Source of the DNA: DASYKS01 sp031404815
GTDB taxonomy: Bacteria > Acidobacteriota > Thermoanaerobaculia > Multivoradales > UBA5704
Assembly (NCBI GenBank): GCA_031404815.1
Contig: JANNIH010000088.1
Coordinates: 1 to 64,000 of the forward strand
DNA length: 64,000 bases
Reading direction: 5' to 3'
Within the stretch, counting starts at the first letter, position 1. Every line of letters starts with the position of its first letter. The position numbers and the translations under genes are program-made. The notes beneath the pieces were generated by a model, which saw only the letters and a program-made list of their open reading frames with translations, did not search any database and was not told the origin of the DNA. Of the stretch, positions 7,612-14,819 are shown one piece after another.

Positions 7612-8493
7612 TTACCGTCGCCCTTCGCGGGCGCGTTGAGGAGCGGGTGGCGGCGGGGGCGGAATCCCCTGTTTGATCTGCGCGGACAGGCGCGGCCGGC
7701 TGTCGAGATCGGGCAGGCTGCCGAGCATCCGCTCCATCTCCTCGACACTCGCGGCATCGGCTTGGACCTGGTGCAACACGTCGTCGATCTCCAGGGTGAA
7801 CGCCGCGGCGTCGGTCGCCGCGACCGACTTTTGGAACAGGAGCTGAAGCAGCGATTCGAGCGAATCGATCTCGGCGTCGAGCGCGCGGCGGTTGCCCGCG
7901 TTCTGCTTCGTCGCGCCGATCAACTGCTCTTTGATCTCAAGGTTCTTCTCGATCGCTTCGCGCACCCTCGGCTCGAGGTCGCTCTCGGTCACCGGCACGG
8001 CGAGCACGGCGCGCAGCTCGGCGATCTCCTGCTCGACCTGCTGCTCATCGAAGGCGTTTTGCATCTCGTCGTATTTCTGGAGCAGCCAGAGGCGCTTCAA
8101 GCAGGCGGCGAGAATGACATCGAACTTCGCCTCCTGCTCGGCAACGATCCCTTGGCTCGCGACCGAGAGCCCCTTGTAATTCGCCTGGACTTTCCCCACC
8201 AACTGGCGCAAGCGTTCGAAGCGCGCCCGATGCACCGCGGGTAGGGCATCCCACTGCTCCTTCTGGCTCATCTCGACGGCATTCCTGGCGGCGAACTTCT
8301 TCTCGATCTCCATCCGGCGCCGGATGCGGTCGATCATCATCGGCATCACCATCAGCTCGACCCCGGCAAACAACAGGAGCGGCAGCGGCGACAGCATCAG
8401 CACCGAAAACCCCACGGCTCCCGCCGCGAGGATCGCCTGATACTGATTGGCGAGCGCCGCTTTGAGCGCCGGATAGCGGGTGAGCAGGCCCAT
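7612..8493 (-). CDS. Membrane-anchored coiled-coil protein of the PspA/AAA operon
   Basis: The 293-residue protein has one or two hydrophobic helices near the N-terminus (about 18-52, containing AAGAVGFSVLMLSPLPLLLF), followed by a long charged, helical, coiled-coil-prone region and a proline-rich tail (GIPPPPPPAP). I recognise no named family. Position between pspA and the AAA ATPase with gaps of 35 and 10 bases suggests it docks one of them on the membrane. The ATG at 8493 is the only sensible start. Confidence 0.7.
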   Translation of the reverse strand: MGLLTRYPALKAALANQYQAILAAGAVGFSVLMLSPLPLLLFAGVELMVMPMMIDRIRRRMEIEKKFAARNAVEMSQKEQWDALPAVHRARFERLRQLVGKVQANYKGLSVASQGIVAEQEAKFDVILAACLKRLWLLQKYDEMQNAFDEQQVEQEIAELRAVLAVPVTESDLEPRVREAIEKNLEIKEQLIGATKQNAGNRRALDAEIDSLESLLQLLFQKSVAATDAAAFTLEIDDVLHQVQADAASVEEMERMLGSLPDLDSRPRLSAQIKQGIPPPPPPAPQRAREGRR

Positions 8494-8528
8494 TGGGCTC
8501 GACCGGGTACGGGGTCATCCCCCGCGGA

Positions 8529-9287
8529 TCAGCGCCCCTCCGGAAGTTTCTGTGCCACAGGTGCTGCCGCGGCGTCGGTGGGGAACGGTGCGGCTTCTTT
8601 GACCGCATCGGGCTTTTTGATCCCCATCTCGACCTCGAACTCCGAGAGGATGCTCTGCGCCTGGATCTGGCGCGCCTTCCGCTCCAGGTTGATCCGGTCG
8701 ACATCGAGCCCGCCGGTCGCCACTTCGACTGCGGCTTTCGATTCGGCAACCTTCTGCTGGATCTCTTCCAAATACTTGTCGGCGGTGGAGGCGGTGCCGT
8801 AGCTGTCGAGCTCGGTGAGCGCGCTCGCGGCTTCGCGCATCACTTCGGCCTTCTTCGATTCGGCGATCGCCTTTCGGCTCTGCTCGATCTTTGCGCGCAG
8901 CTTCTCTTTGATGTCCTCCACCGAGAGCTTGGCGTTCTCGAACGCACGCTCCGAAGCGGCAAGCTGCTCCAACGTCGCGGCCAGCTCCTGGCGCGTCCCC
9001 TGGAGCGCCACGGCGTCCTGCTCGGCGAGCCGGCGCGCTTCGGGGCTGCCGTCTTGGAGCGCGGCCTGGATCGACGCGGTGAGCTGCTTTGCTTTCCGCG
9101 CCAGCTCGTCGCGCCCCTGCTCCAGCCGGATCACGGTGGCGCGCGTGGTGATCAGGATTTGGTTCAGCCGAGGCATGGTGTTGCGCATCTCCTCGATCGA
9201 TTCCTGGAGCATGACCTCCGGATCTTCGGCAAAGGAGATGAAGAAGCCGATCCACGATTTGAAGACACGGGCGAGACGGCGGAACAT
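8529..9287 (-). CDS. pspA: PspA/IM30 (ESCRT-III-like) family protein
   Basis: The 252-residue protein begins with an amphipathic helix (MFRRLARVFKSWIGFF) followed by EDPEVMLQESIEEM, the classic PspA/Vipp1 opening, and long helices rich in Glu, Gln, Lys and Arg. Members bind the inner membrane and polymerise into ESCRT-III-like rods to maintain membrane integrity under stress. A disordered Ala/Pro tail follows about residue 225. Unlike the enterobacterial psp locus there is no pspF, pspB or pspC here; the neighbours are a membrane coiled-coil protein and an AAA ATPase. Confidence 0.9.
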   Translation of the reverse strand: MFRRLARVFKSWIGFFISFAEDPEVMLQESIEEMRNTMPRLNQILITTRATVIRLEQGRDELARKAKQLTASIQAALQDGSPEARRLAEQDAVALQGTRQELAATLEQLAASERAFENAKLSVEDIKEKLRAKIEQSRKAIAESKKAEVMREAASALTELDSYGTASTADKYLEEIQQKVAESKAAVEVATGGLDVDRINLERKARQIQAQSILSEFEVEMGIKKPDAVKEAAPFPTDAAAAPVAQKLPEGR

Positions 9288-9357
9288 GGGGCGTTCTCCT
9301 AAGAGGCTCGTATGAAAATCGGTCGCTAGAACGGATGGGCTCTAGGGCAGATTGGTT

Positions 9358-10170
9358 TTAAGGCTTGGCGGTGGCCGGGCCGGGCGTAGTGCCGGCGGTG
9401 ATCGGGTTTTGGTCGACGAAGGGCGAAACCGCTTGGAACAGGCGGCGCTCTTCGGTTTCCTTCTGCGCGCGCCAACCTTCGAGCCCGGTCCGGTCGGCTT
9501 CGAGCGCGCGGCGGTTGGTCTCCATGGTCGCGCGGTTCTTGGCGGTGAGTTCGTCGATCTCGGCCTGGAGCGCCGCGTTCTGGCGCTCGGCCTCGGCCGC
9601 GCGCGCATCCAGCTTGCCGCGCAGAAACTCCTCGAAACGGTCGAGCGCCTGGTCGCGGCGCACGGCGTCTTGGATGATGTCGGAGAGCGGCACCGGTCCG
9701 GACGGGTTCATCTTGAGGAACCCGCCGAGCGCCGCGGCTTTCGCCTTCGCATCGAGCGGGGCGAGGTCAGGGCTCTCCAAGATCTCCAGAATCTTGAACG
9801 CCGAGTAGCCATGCCCCGGCACCTCGATGCCCGCGGCGCGATAGATCGCGGCAAAATCCGGGATCTCGGACGATTCGCCCGGGGCACCCGCCCCGCCCGT
9901 TCCAGATACCCCGGCCGACCCCGGCTCGGAGGTGGCCGACTGGGACGACCTGCCCGCCGTGGCGAGCGCCGCGAGCGTGCCCTCGTCGAGGCGGGAGGTC
10001 GGGATCGAGGCGAGCAGCTGATCGAGATCGGGAACCGGCGCGGCAGGGCCGGCCGACGCCTTCCCGGCCGGACGACTCCCGGAGGATCCGGGTGCACCCG
10101 AGCCGGCGACCGGTACCGGTTCCGCCAGTTCGACCAGCTTCATGCGCGACAAGACTTCCTTCAATCCCAT
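9358..10170 (-). CDS. Low-complexity and coiled-coil protein heading the PspA operon
   Basis: The 270-residue protein opens MGLKEVLSRMKLVELAEP, then runs through a Pro/Gly/Ser/Ala-rich linker (about 18-105), a compact helical segment around IPDFAAIYRAAGIEVPG and KILEILESPDLAPLDAKAKA, and a C-terminal coiled coil. No named family is recognised. It is the first gene of the leftward cluster and lies 70 bases before pspA. It may act as an adaptor for PspA or the ATPase. Confidence 0.65.
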   Translation of the reverse strand: MGLKEVLSRMKLVELAEPVPVAGSGAPGSSGSRPAGKASAGPAAPVPDLDQLLASIPTSRLDEGTLAALATAGRSSQSATSEPGSAGVSGTGGAGAPGESSEIPDFAAIYRAAGIEVPGHGYSAFKILEILESPDLAPLDAKAKAAALGGFLKMNPSGPVPLSDIIQDAVRRDQALDRFEEFLRGKLDARAAEAERQNAALQAEIDELTAKNRATMETNRRALEADRTGLEGWRAQKETEERRLFQAVSPFVDQNPITAGTTPGPATAKP

Positions 10171-10288
10171 GGGTTCGATTCCTCGCGAGTCGGGCGGGAT
10201 TCTATCTCGGGCCGGTCGTTTCCTCGATCCGGAGCGAACTTTCTCGTACGATCGGCCGACAACGCCGTACCTACCCGAGGTCTATTCC

Positions 10289-11131
10289 GTGGCGAATCCC
10301 AAGTCTACCAACCCGGCACCCGGCGGATCGAACGTCGGCCGCAACGACCCCTGCCCGTGCGGCAGCGGCAAAAAATACAAGAACTGCCATCTCGACCTCC
10401 GCGAGGAGCCCTACTCCGCGCTCGAGCGGGTGGAGAGCGGCATGAACGCCGCCCTCGATTGGCTCTGGACGAACCACCGCCATGCGGTGGAGGAAGCGGT
10501 CGGCCGCCAATTCCTTGGCCGGCTCGACGACGACGAGGCCGCCCAGCTCGAAGATCTCGACGACGCGGCGGACGACGCGTTTCGCGATCAGCTCGGCGAC
10601 TGGGTGCTCGCCGAAGCGAAGCTCGAAGTCGCCGACCGCGAGGTGCTCGCCGCCGAGCTGATCCTGGGCCCCGGCGGCCCGTCGCTCAAGCCCGAGGAGA
10701 GCGCCTGGCTCCAGGCGCTCTCCGGGCGACCGTTGAGCGTCTACGAGGTGCTCGAAGCCTCCGGCGCAAAGACCCTCCGGCTGCGCGAGCCGTTCGCCAA
10801 CCCGCCCGCCGAGATCGCGGTCGAGACCGAGGCCGAGATCGTGAGCGCCGTCGAGACCGGCGACCTGATCGCCGCCCGGCTGGTGCCGTTCGAGGAGGGG
10901 TGGCACTTGGCCGCAGCACTCTTCCCGCTCGAACCCGAGGACCTCGACGATCTGCGACCGATCGCGCGCGACGGCGCCGAGGCACTGTCGGCGGAACTGT
11001 CCTCGATCTTCCTAGAGCTCGTGCTGGCCGACGAGGAGGATGAGGACGGAGACGACGGCGAAGAAGGGGATGATGACGACGAGGACGAAGACGGCGAGGA
11101 CGACAAGGGCGAAGCGGCCAAACCGAGCTGA
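10289..11131 (+). CDS. SEC-C motif protein with acidic tail
   Basis: Residues 20-34 (DPCPCGSGKKYKNCH) form a SEC-C zinc-binding motif near the N-terminus, the reverse of SecA where it is C-terminal. The middle (about 40-255) is helical, acidic and not recognised. The C-terminus is a run of Asp and Glu followed by KGEAAKPS. The GTG at 10289 was chosen because GAGG lies eight bases upstream and longer starts run into the divergent gene at 10170. The protein has 280 residues. SEC-C motifs often bind zinc and ribosomal or export partners; the role here is unknown. Confidence 0.75.
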   Translation: MANPKSTNPAPGGSNVGRNDPCPCGSGKKYKNCHLDLREEPYSALERVESGMNAALDWLWTNHRHAVEEAVGRQFLGRLDDDEAAQLEDLDDAADDAFRDQLGDWVLAEAKLEVADREVLAAELILGPGGPSLKPEESAWLQALSGRPLSVYEVLEASGAKTLRLREPFANPPAEIAVETEAEIVSAVETGDLIAARLVPFEEGWHLAAALFPLEPEDLDDLRPIARDGAEALSAELSSIFLELVLADEEDEDGDDGEEGDDDDEDEDGEDDKGEAAKPS

Positions 11132-11142
11132 TCTCTTGAAGA

Positions 11143-11185
11143 CGGCGCACCCCTGCTGACACGACGCTGTCAGGAGGGGTGTGCC
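11143..11185. terminator. Strong hairpin between SEC-C and DinB genes
   Basis: An 18-base arm (GGCGCACCCCTGCTGACA) pairs with TGTCAGGAGGGGTGTGCC with two mismatches around a six-base loop. It starts 12 bases after the SEC-C stop codon. There is no T-run, so it may be a terminator or an RNA-stabilising hairpin. Confidence 0.6.
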
Positions 11186-11242
11186 ACACTCCGCGGAACG
11201 TTGACGGACAGATCCGTCGGCGTGCCGAGGAGATCTTCCCCC

Positions 11243-11719
11243 ATGGACCTCAAAACCGAAGCCCTGTACGAAATCGAAGCGACCGCAAAGTTCTGGAACC
11301 GCGCCACGCGCTGCCTCACCGAAGAGGACTCCAATTTCCGCCCGACGCCCGACATGATGACCGTCGCGGGGCAGGTCGCCCACGCTGCCCAGACCCTCGA
11401 CTGGTTCCGCGAAGGGGGCTTCGCCAACAACTGGCAGATGGATTTCGAGAAGCTCCTCACCGCGACGGCCGAGATTTCCTCCCTCACCACCGCCCGCACC
11501 TGGATGGCCGACGCCTGGGAGCGGCTGCGCCAGGCGGTCGAGTCGAGCTCGAACGAGGAGCTGGCGGCTCCCCTGCCCGACAATCCCATCCTCGAGAACC
11601 GCCCCCGCTACAACACGATCGAAGCGATCGTCGATCACACCGGCCACCACCGCGGCTCGCTCGCCGTCTACGCCCGCCTGCTGGGCAAGGTGCCGGACAT
11701 GCCTTACGGCGAGGATTGA
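11243..11719 (+). CDS. DinB-family protein
   Basis: The 158-residue protein fits the DinB/YfiT four-helix metal-binding fold: a first histidine in AGQVAHAAQTLDW and the C-terminal pair in IVDHTGHHRGSLAVYARLLG. Such proteins are often metal-dependent thiol-S-transferases or stress proteins, but the substrate cannot be told. The ATG at 11243 has GAGGAG upstream. It follows the hairpin at 11143-11185 and converges with the Uma2 gene. Confidence 0.85.
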   Translation: MDLKTEALYEIEATAKFWNRATRCLTEEDSNFRPTPDMMTVAGQVAHAAQTLDWFREGGFANNWQMDFEKLLTATAEISSLTTARTWMADAWERLRQAVESSSNEELAAPLPDNPILENRPRYNTIEAIVDHTGHHRGSLAVYARLLGKVPDMPYGED

Positions 11720-11730
11720 GGCAGTCCGGC

Positions 11731-12534
11731 TCAAGCTCGGAGGGCGGCGAGAAGGTCGGCGGCAGAGCCCATGGCCGCCTGGCGGAGGGCCGATTCGAGC
11801 GCGCCGGAATCACTGCAGTTGGCGAGGGCGGCCTGCACGTCGTCGTCTGCCGTGAGGCCGCGGCCCAACAACACCGCTACGATCGCCTTGCGCAATCCTT
11901 GGACCTCTCCCTCGGCACGGCCAAGGACCTCTCCCTCGGCCCGGACCTCGTCCAGGCTGGAGTAGCCTTGACGTTCCAGGAGATTGCGGAAGATCACCGG
12001 GCGCGCCGCTTCGCGGTCGTAGAGCGCCTCGACCGGCACCGGATTGGCGAGGATTCCGGGAGCCACGAGTTGCTCGCCGGGATTCGCGATGCGCATCCTC
12101 TGGCCCGGCTGATGCACTTCCACCCGCCGCGGGCCGGTCAGGCGCACCACCCAGATATATTGCGTCCCGGCGGCGAAAAGCTCCTGAATCTTGTTTCGCA
12201 GCTCGGCCTCGTCCTGGCCGGTGTCGGCGTACTCGACCGCCAAGGGAGGTGCGCCTTGCACCCAGCCCGGCTGGTCGGGCAACTCGCCGACAGATAGGTC
12301 CGGCGCGCGGAGGACATCCGGCGACGGGGAAAAGCCGACATCGACGCCCACGTCCTTGACCGCCGGATCGCTCGCGAGGACTCCCCCTCCCACATTCGTC
12401 GCCCTTCCCCCTCGCCCCCCCGTGGGCAGGCAGAGAATCGGGTGGCCGTTCGACAGCTCGTACGGATCGCCCGGGCGAAGCTGATCCGCACGGAAAGGTC
12501 CTCGGGTTTCGAGTTGATGAGAGGTCTTTGCCAT
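11731..12534 (-). CDS. Uma2-family PD-(D/E)XK putative endonuclease
   Basis: The 267-residue protein has the Uma2/DUF820 core: PDLSVGELP, then PLAVEYADTGQDEAELRNKI, whose Asp, Glu and Lys spacing matches a PD-(D/E)XK nuclease site, and YIWVV. A helical C-terminal extension rich in Glu and Ala follows (EGEVLGRAEGEVQGL), common in expanded Uma2/Rpn-type families. The ATG at 12534 begins MAKTSHQLE. These proteins are abundant paralogues in Acidobacteriota, Cyanobacteria and Planctomycetes; the biological role is unclear. Confidence 0.78.
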   Translation of the reverse strand: MAKTSHQLETRGPFRADQLRPGDPYELSNGHPILCLPTGGRGGRATNVGGGVLASDPAVKDVGVDVGFSPSPDVLRAPDLSVGELPDQPGWVQGAPPLAVEYADTGQDEAELRNKIQELFAAGTQYIWVVRLTGPRRVEVHQPGQRMRIANPGEQLVAPGILANPVPVEALYDREAARPVIFRNLLERQGYSSLDEVRAEGEVLGRAEGEVQGLRKAIVAVLLGRGLTADDDVQAALANCSDSGALESALRQAAMGSAADLLAALRA

Positions 12535-12630
12535 AGGGAAAGAATAGCACCTGATCCAAGTCGCCTCCAGCACTCGCCCACGATCCTCCGTCTCGGGCTC
12601 GGAGGGGGAAATACGGAGCCTACCGTTCTC

Positions 12631-12664
12631 GCCCAAGCTCTAACCGCTGAGCTACCATAGGGCC
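12631..12664 (-). pseudogene. 5' fragment of a tRNA-like gene
   Basis: The complement reads CCTATGGTAGCTC, AGCGGTTA, GAGC: a tRNA 5' acceptor strand, TA spacer and a complete D-arm. No anticodon stem, T-arm or CCA follows. It may be left over from integration or recombination at a tRNA gene. Confidence 0.4.
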
Positions 12665-12802
12665 ATGGCGGTCCCCTTCTATGACCAGCGTATCGAAGTC
12701 GTGGACGACGACATGGCCAACATCGAACAGGGCTCCAGGCGGCTCTCGGGATCTGGGCGGCCGTCCTCTACTATCCTTCCAACCAGGAGAAACTGCGATT
12801 GA
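12665..12802 (+). pseudogene. Truncated N-terminal gene fragment (MAVPFYDQRIEVVDDDMAN)
   Basis: The ORF opens with a conserved-looking N-terminus containing VPFYDQRIEVVDDDMAN, reminiscent of small nucleotidyltransferase- or DUF-type Acidobacteriota proteins, but loses sense after about 20 residues and stops after 45. The rest of the original gene is missing and a hydrolase fragment follows in another frame. Confidence 0.5.
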
Positions 12803-12899
12803 ACAACCATGTGCCGCTCCTGGTTCTGAGCGGTGGGGCCGACGATGTGACGCGAGCCAAGGATGTCGAGGCGCTGGTTCGAGATCGAGATCCGCGTGG
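12742..12899 (+). pseudogene. Internal fragment of a dienelactone-hydrolase-like gene
   Basis: In a frame without its own start, the translation reads ALGIWAAVLYYPS and then VPLLVLSGGADDVTRAKDV, which fits the part of an alpha/beta hydrolase (dienelactone hydrolase family) carrying the acid residue. Both the nucleophile region and the C-terminus are absent. It joins directly to a different fragment on the other strand. Confidence 0.5.
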
Positions 12900-12901
12900 A
12901 G

Positions 12902-13021
12902 GCCGGAGTCGGCCAGGTTCGTCACCGTAAACGTAGCCGCCGAGGCGGCACCGGCAGGGACCAGGAGGGCCAGGGCCAGGCGAAGCCCCGAGAGGTGTAT
13001 ACGCCCAGGGATCGCGTTCAT
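12902..13021 (-). pseudogene. Signal-peptide fragment of a secreted repeat protein
   Basis: From ATG at 13021 the complement encodes a signal peptide (LALALLVPAGAASA) and then ATFTVTNLADSG, the usual start of secreted parallel-beta-helix or choice-of-anchor proteins. The similarity ends after about 40 residues and the reading continues into unrelated sequence. Only the export leader remains. Confidence 0.6.
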
Positions 13022-13056
13022 GACTAAACCCTAGCACGCCTCCCTAACGGCCCTCA

Positions 13057-13096
13057 TGAGCCCGTTTGGAGTTCTCTGACGCGTCGGCGCTTGGGG
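13057..13096. repeat. 40-bp direct repeat, left copy
   Basis: TGAGCCCGTTTGGAGT, a few differing bases, then GACGCGTCGGCGCTTGGG. The same block recurs at 13882-13921 with about five mismatches; the two copies bracket the DoxX gene pair. Confidence 0.85.
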
Positions 13097-13103
13097 CAAG
13101 ACC

Positions 13104-13442
13104 TTACAACCGGGAGAACGCAAGGAAGAGATTGAGGCAGAAAAAGGCGAACGCCGGAAGCATGGCGAAAAGTGGATCCCGGATCCTTATGCGGACCAGA
13201 ATCCCGCAAAACATCATCGCCGCCAAGCCTCCGGCGGACAGGAGGAGAAGGGGGCGGGAGAAGTAACCCGCGAAGAGACCAAGGCTTCCCGCAAGCTGCA
13301 AAGTTCCGGTGAGCCCACGAACTCGAGCAAGACCGTAGCGTTCGAACTCCGCCACCATCCTCTTTGAGCAGAAACAGCTAATGCCGTACCCTGCGAACGA
13401 AACGATCGAGATGCCCTGCGCAAGAGAAGTGGCCAGTTGCAT
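13104..13442 (-). CDS. DoxX-family membrane protein
   Basis: The 112-residue protein has four predicted membrane helices and a DoxX-like pattern: a conserved loop CSKRMVAEFERYGL between helices 1 and 2, then GTLQLAGSLGLFAGYF. DoxX proteins are small inner-membrane proteins tied to redox and oxidative-stress functions. It is transcribed away from a second DoxX-like gene at 13513, and the 70-base gap between them should hold both promoters. Confidence 0.78.
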   Translation of the reverse strand: MQLATSLAQGISIVSFAGYGISCFCSKRMVAEFERYGLARVRGLTGTLQLAGSLGLFAGYFSRPLLLLSAGGLAAMMFCGILVRIRIRDPLFAMLPAFAFFCLNLFLAFSRL

Positions 13443-13512
13443 GGTTCCTGTTCGGTTATAGACTCCTACCTCAGTGAAACGAAGTCCTCACAAAAGAGGG
13501 GCGGGAACACAC

Positions 13513-13884
13513 ATGAACACCATGATAGCTACTTTTCAGGTGATTGCGGCGCTCGGCCTGTTGAATGTTTGGCTGCTTCGTTTCAATCGACGCACACCCT
13601 ATCGCGGCGGGGCCGCGGGCACGATGCGGGAGGAATTCGCTGCGTATGGGCTTCCGCCGTGGTTCGCGTACGTCATCGGGGCCCTCAAGGTAGGGTCGGC
13701 TCTCGCCCTCATTGCAGGGCTCTGGCTTCCCGCTCTCGTGCTTCCCGCGGCCCTACTGGTCTGCATTCTGATGGTGGGAGCGCTCGCCATGCACTGGAAG
13801 GTTCAAGATCCTCTGAAGAAATATTTGCCCGCCCTGGCCATGCTGGCTCTCGCCCTTGCCATCTGCCTGGGCTCTACTCGTTGA
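13513..13884 (+). CDS. DoxX-like membrane protein
   Basis: The 123-residue protein has four membrane helices and the motif REEFAAYGLPPWFAYVIGAL followed by a KVGSALALIAGLW helix, characteristic of DoxX-like proteins. The start MNTMIATFQ at 13513 was chosen over an upstream ATG at 13474 because the latter adds a basic non-conserved leader. The stop codon TGA is the first part of the right-hand 40-bp repeat. It pairs divergently with 13104-13442. Confidence 0.8.
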   Translation: MNTMIATFQVIAALGLLNVWLLRFNRRTPYRGGAAGTMREEFAAYGLPPWFAYVIGALKVGSALALIAGLWLPALVLPAALLVCILMVGALAMHWKVQDPLKKYLPALAMLALALAICLGSTR

Positions 13885-14134
13885 GCCCGTTTGGAGTGCA
13901 CCGACGCGTCGGCGCTTGGGACGAAAGTGATGACGGAGAGGCTCCGGTCAAAGCGGCGACGCGTCGCCGCACTCCAAGATCTTCCAGACAGCACGGGGCA
14001 AACGCCCGAGCAGGGACCTCTTGGCGGAACCTGCCTACTTCGAGGGTCGGGGCCGCCGGTTCGGCAGGAACTTGGGCGACGAGAGGACCCGCCACGATGG
14101 AAAGCAAAAGGACCAGCACTGCGCGATCAGCCAT
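13874..14134 (-). CDS. Possible short secreted protein ending in a repeat element
   Basis: An 86-codon ORF begins MADRAVLVLLLSIVAGPLVA, a plausible signal peptide, followed by a Pro/Ala-rich stretch. The last 30 or so residues are encoded by the palindromic repeat sequence at 13882-13981, and it overlaps the DoxX gene end by 11 bases. No family is recognised. It may be a decayed gene whose end has been replaced by the repeat. Confidence 0.3.
   Translation of the reverse strand: MADRAVLVLLLSIVAGPLVAQVPAEPAAPTLEVGRFRQEVPARAFAPCCLEDLGVRRRVAALTGASPSSLSSQAPTRRCTPNGLNE
13882..13921. repeat. 40-bp direct repeat, right copy
   Basis: Partner of 13057-13096. Its core GACGCGTC is self-complementary. 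A related inverted element lies just downstream at 13952-13981. Confidence 0.85.
13952..13981. repeat. Inverted relative of the 40-bp repeat
   Basis: AAAGCGGCGACGCGTCGCCG followed by CACTCCAAG reads, on the complement, as CTTGGAGTGCGGCGACGCGT, the same layout as the direct repeats. With 13882-13921 it forms a pair of inverted elements that can fold into a roughly 100-base hairpin, like a REP/BIME unit. Confidence 0.65.
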
Positions 14135-14231
14135 CGAATTCTTCTCCTGGTTGCAGCCAAGGACCCGCGCCTCGGGCGGAAGTGTCAGCCCGTTCGCTTC
14201 CATCCGGACCGACCCGGCTCTTAGGAATCTA

Positions 14232-14525
14232 TGATTTTGCACTGGTGCTCTGGAGTTTTGCAGAGGTGCTCCGACGTTTTGCAGGAGTGCGCTCGGGCTT
14301 TGCTCTGGTGCGCCGAAACATTGCCGTAGTGCGCCGACGCAGTGCACAGGTGCTCCCGCATTTTGCAGGAGTGCACTGGAAGATTGCACAAGTGCACTGA
14401 GGCTTTGCACTGGTGCACTGAAAAATTGCACAAGTGCACCGAGATTTTGCAGTGGTGCTCCCGCGCTTTGCACAGGTGCGCTGGAAGATTGCACGGGTGC
14501 TCGCACACTTTGCACCGGTGCAATT
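14232..14525. repeat. Fourteen 21-bp tandem repeats with a GCAC-NN-GTGC core
   Basis: Each unit contains a ten-base core of the form GCANNNGTGC, mostly self-complementary (GCAC-NN-GTGC). The cores start at 14239 and recur every 21 bases without slip to 14512: 14 units. The flanks within each unit are variable (TTTT before, TCCG or ACTG after). Because 21 is seven codons, several frames stay open; one leftward frame (14221-14523) encodes a 100-residue Cys/His heptad repeat and another reads SAPVQSL-like heptads. Neither has a clear ribosome binding site. There are no unique spacers, so it is not CRISPR. Confidence 0.95.
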
Positions 14526-14819
14526 TTGCGATGCACCGCTTCCCGAAAAACGTTTCCTACTTCCCGGCAGCCGCTCACCGAGCCCCGAGAGCCCGGCACT
14601 CCGAGAGGGAGCCTATGGACCGGGACCTGGGTGCGGCGCATCGATTCACGGCGGCTCGGTCCCTCGGCTCGGGCGCAGCGCCTCACTCCCAACCTCCGTT
14701 GCGGCGCTCGGTCGTTCACCCCGGCGGATCCCCGGTCGTCGACGCTTGAATATAGCAGAGCCAAACGGCGAGGCAGGAGTTACGCCGCGGGCTCGACGGC
14801 GGCATCGGGGAATTGCCGT
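14526..14819. other. Intergenic stretch without recognised features
   Basis: The 294 bases between the 21-bp array and the SelW-like gene hold only shadow ORFs. No gene, RNA or repeat was recognised. Confidence 0.4.

Noticed and set aside
13891..14400. 169-codon rightward ORF across the repeats
   Set aside because: Begins in the 40-bp repeat and runs through non-coding repeat DNA.
14221..14523. Real 100-residue Cys/His heptad protein
   Set aside because: Several frames stay open simply because the repeat is 21 bp; no ribosome binding site and no downstream domain. Kept only as an alternative in the repeat entry.
14232..14525. CRISPR array
   Set aside because: Repeats are 21 bp and back to back with no unique spacers; no cas genes nearby.
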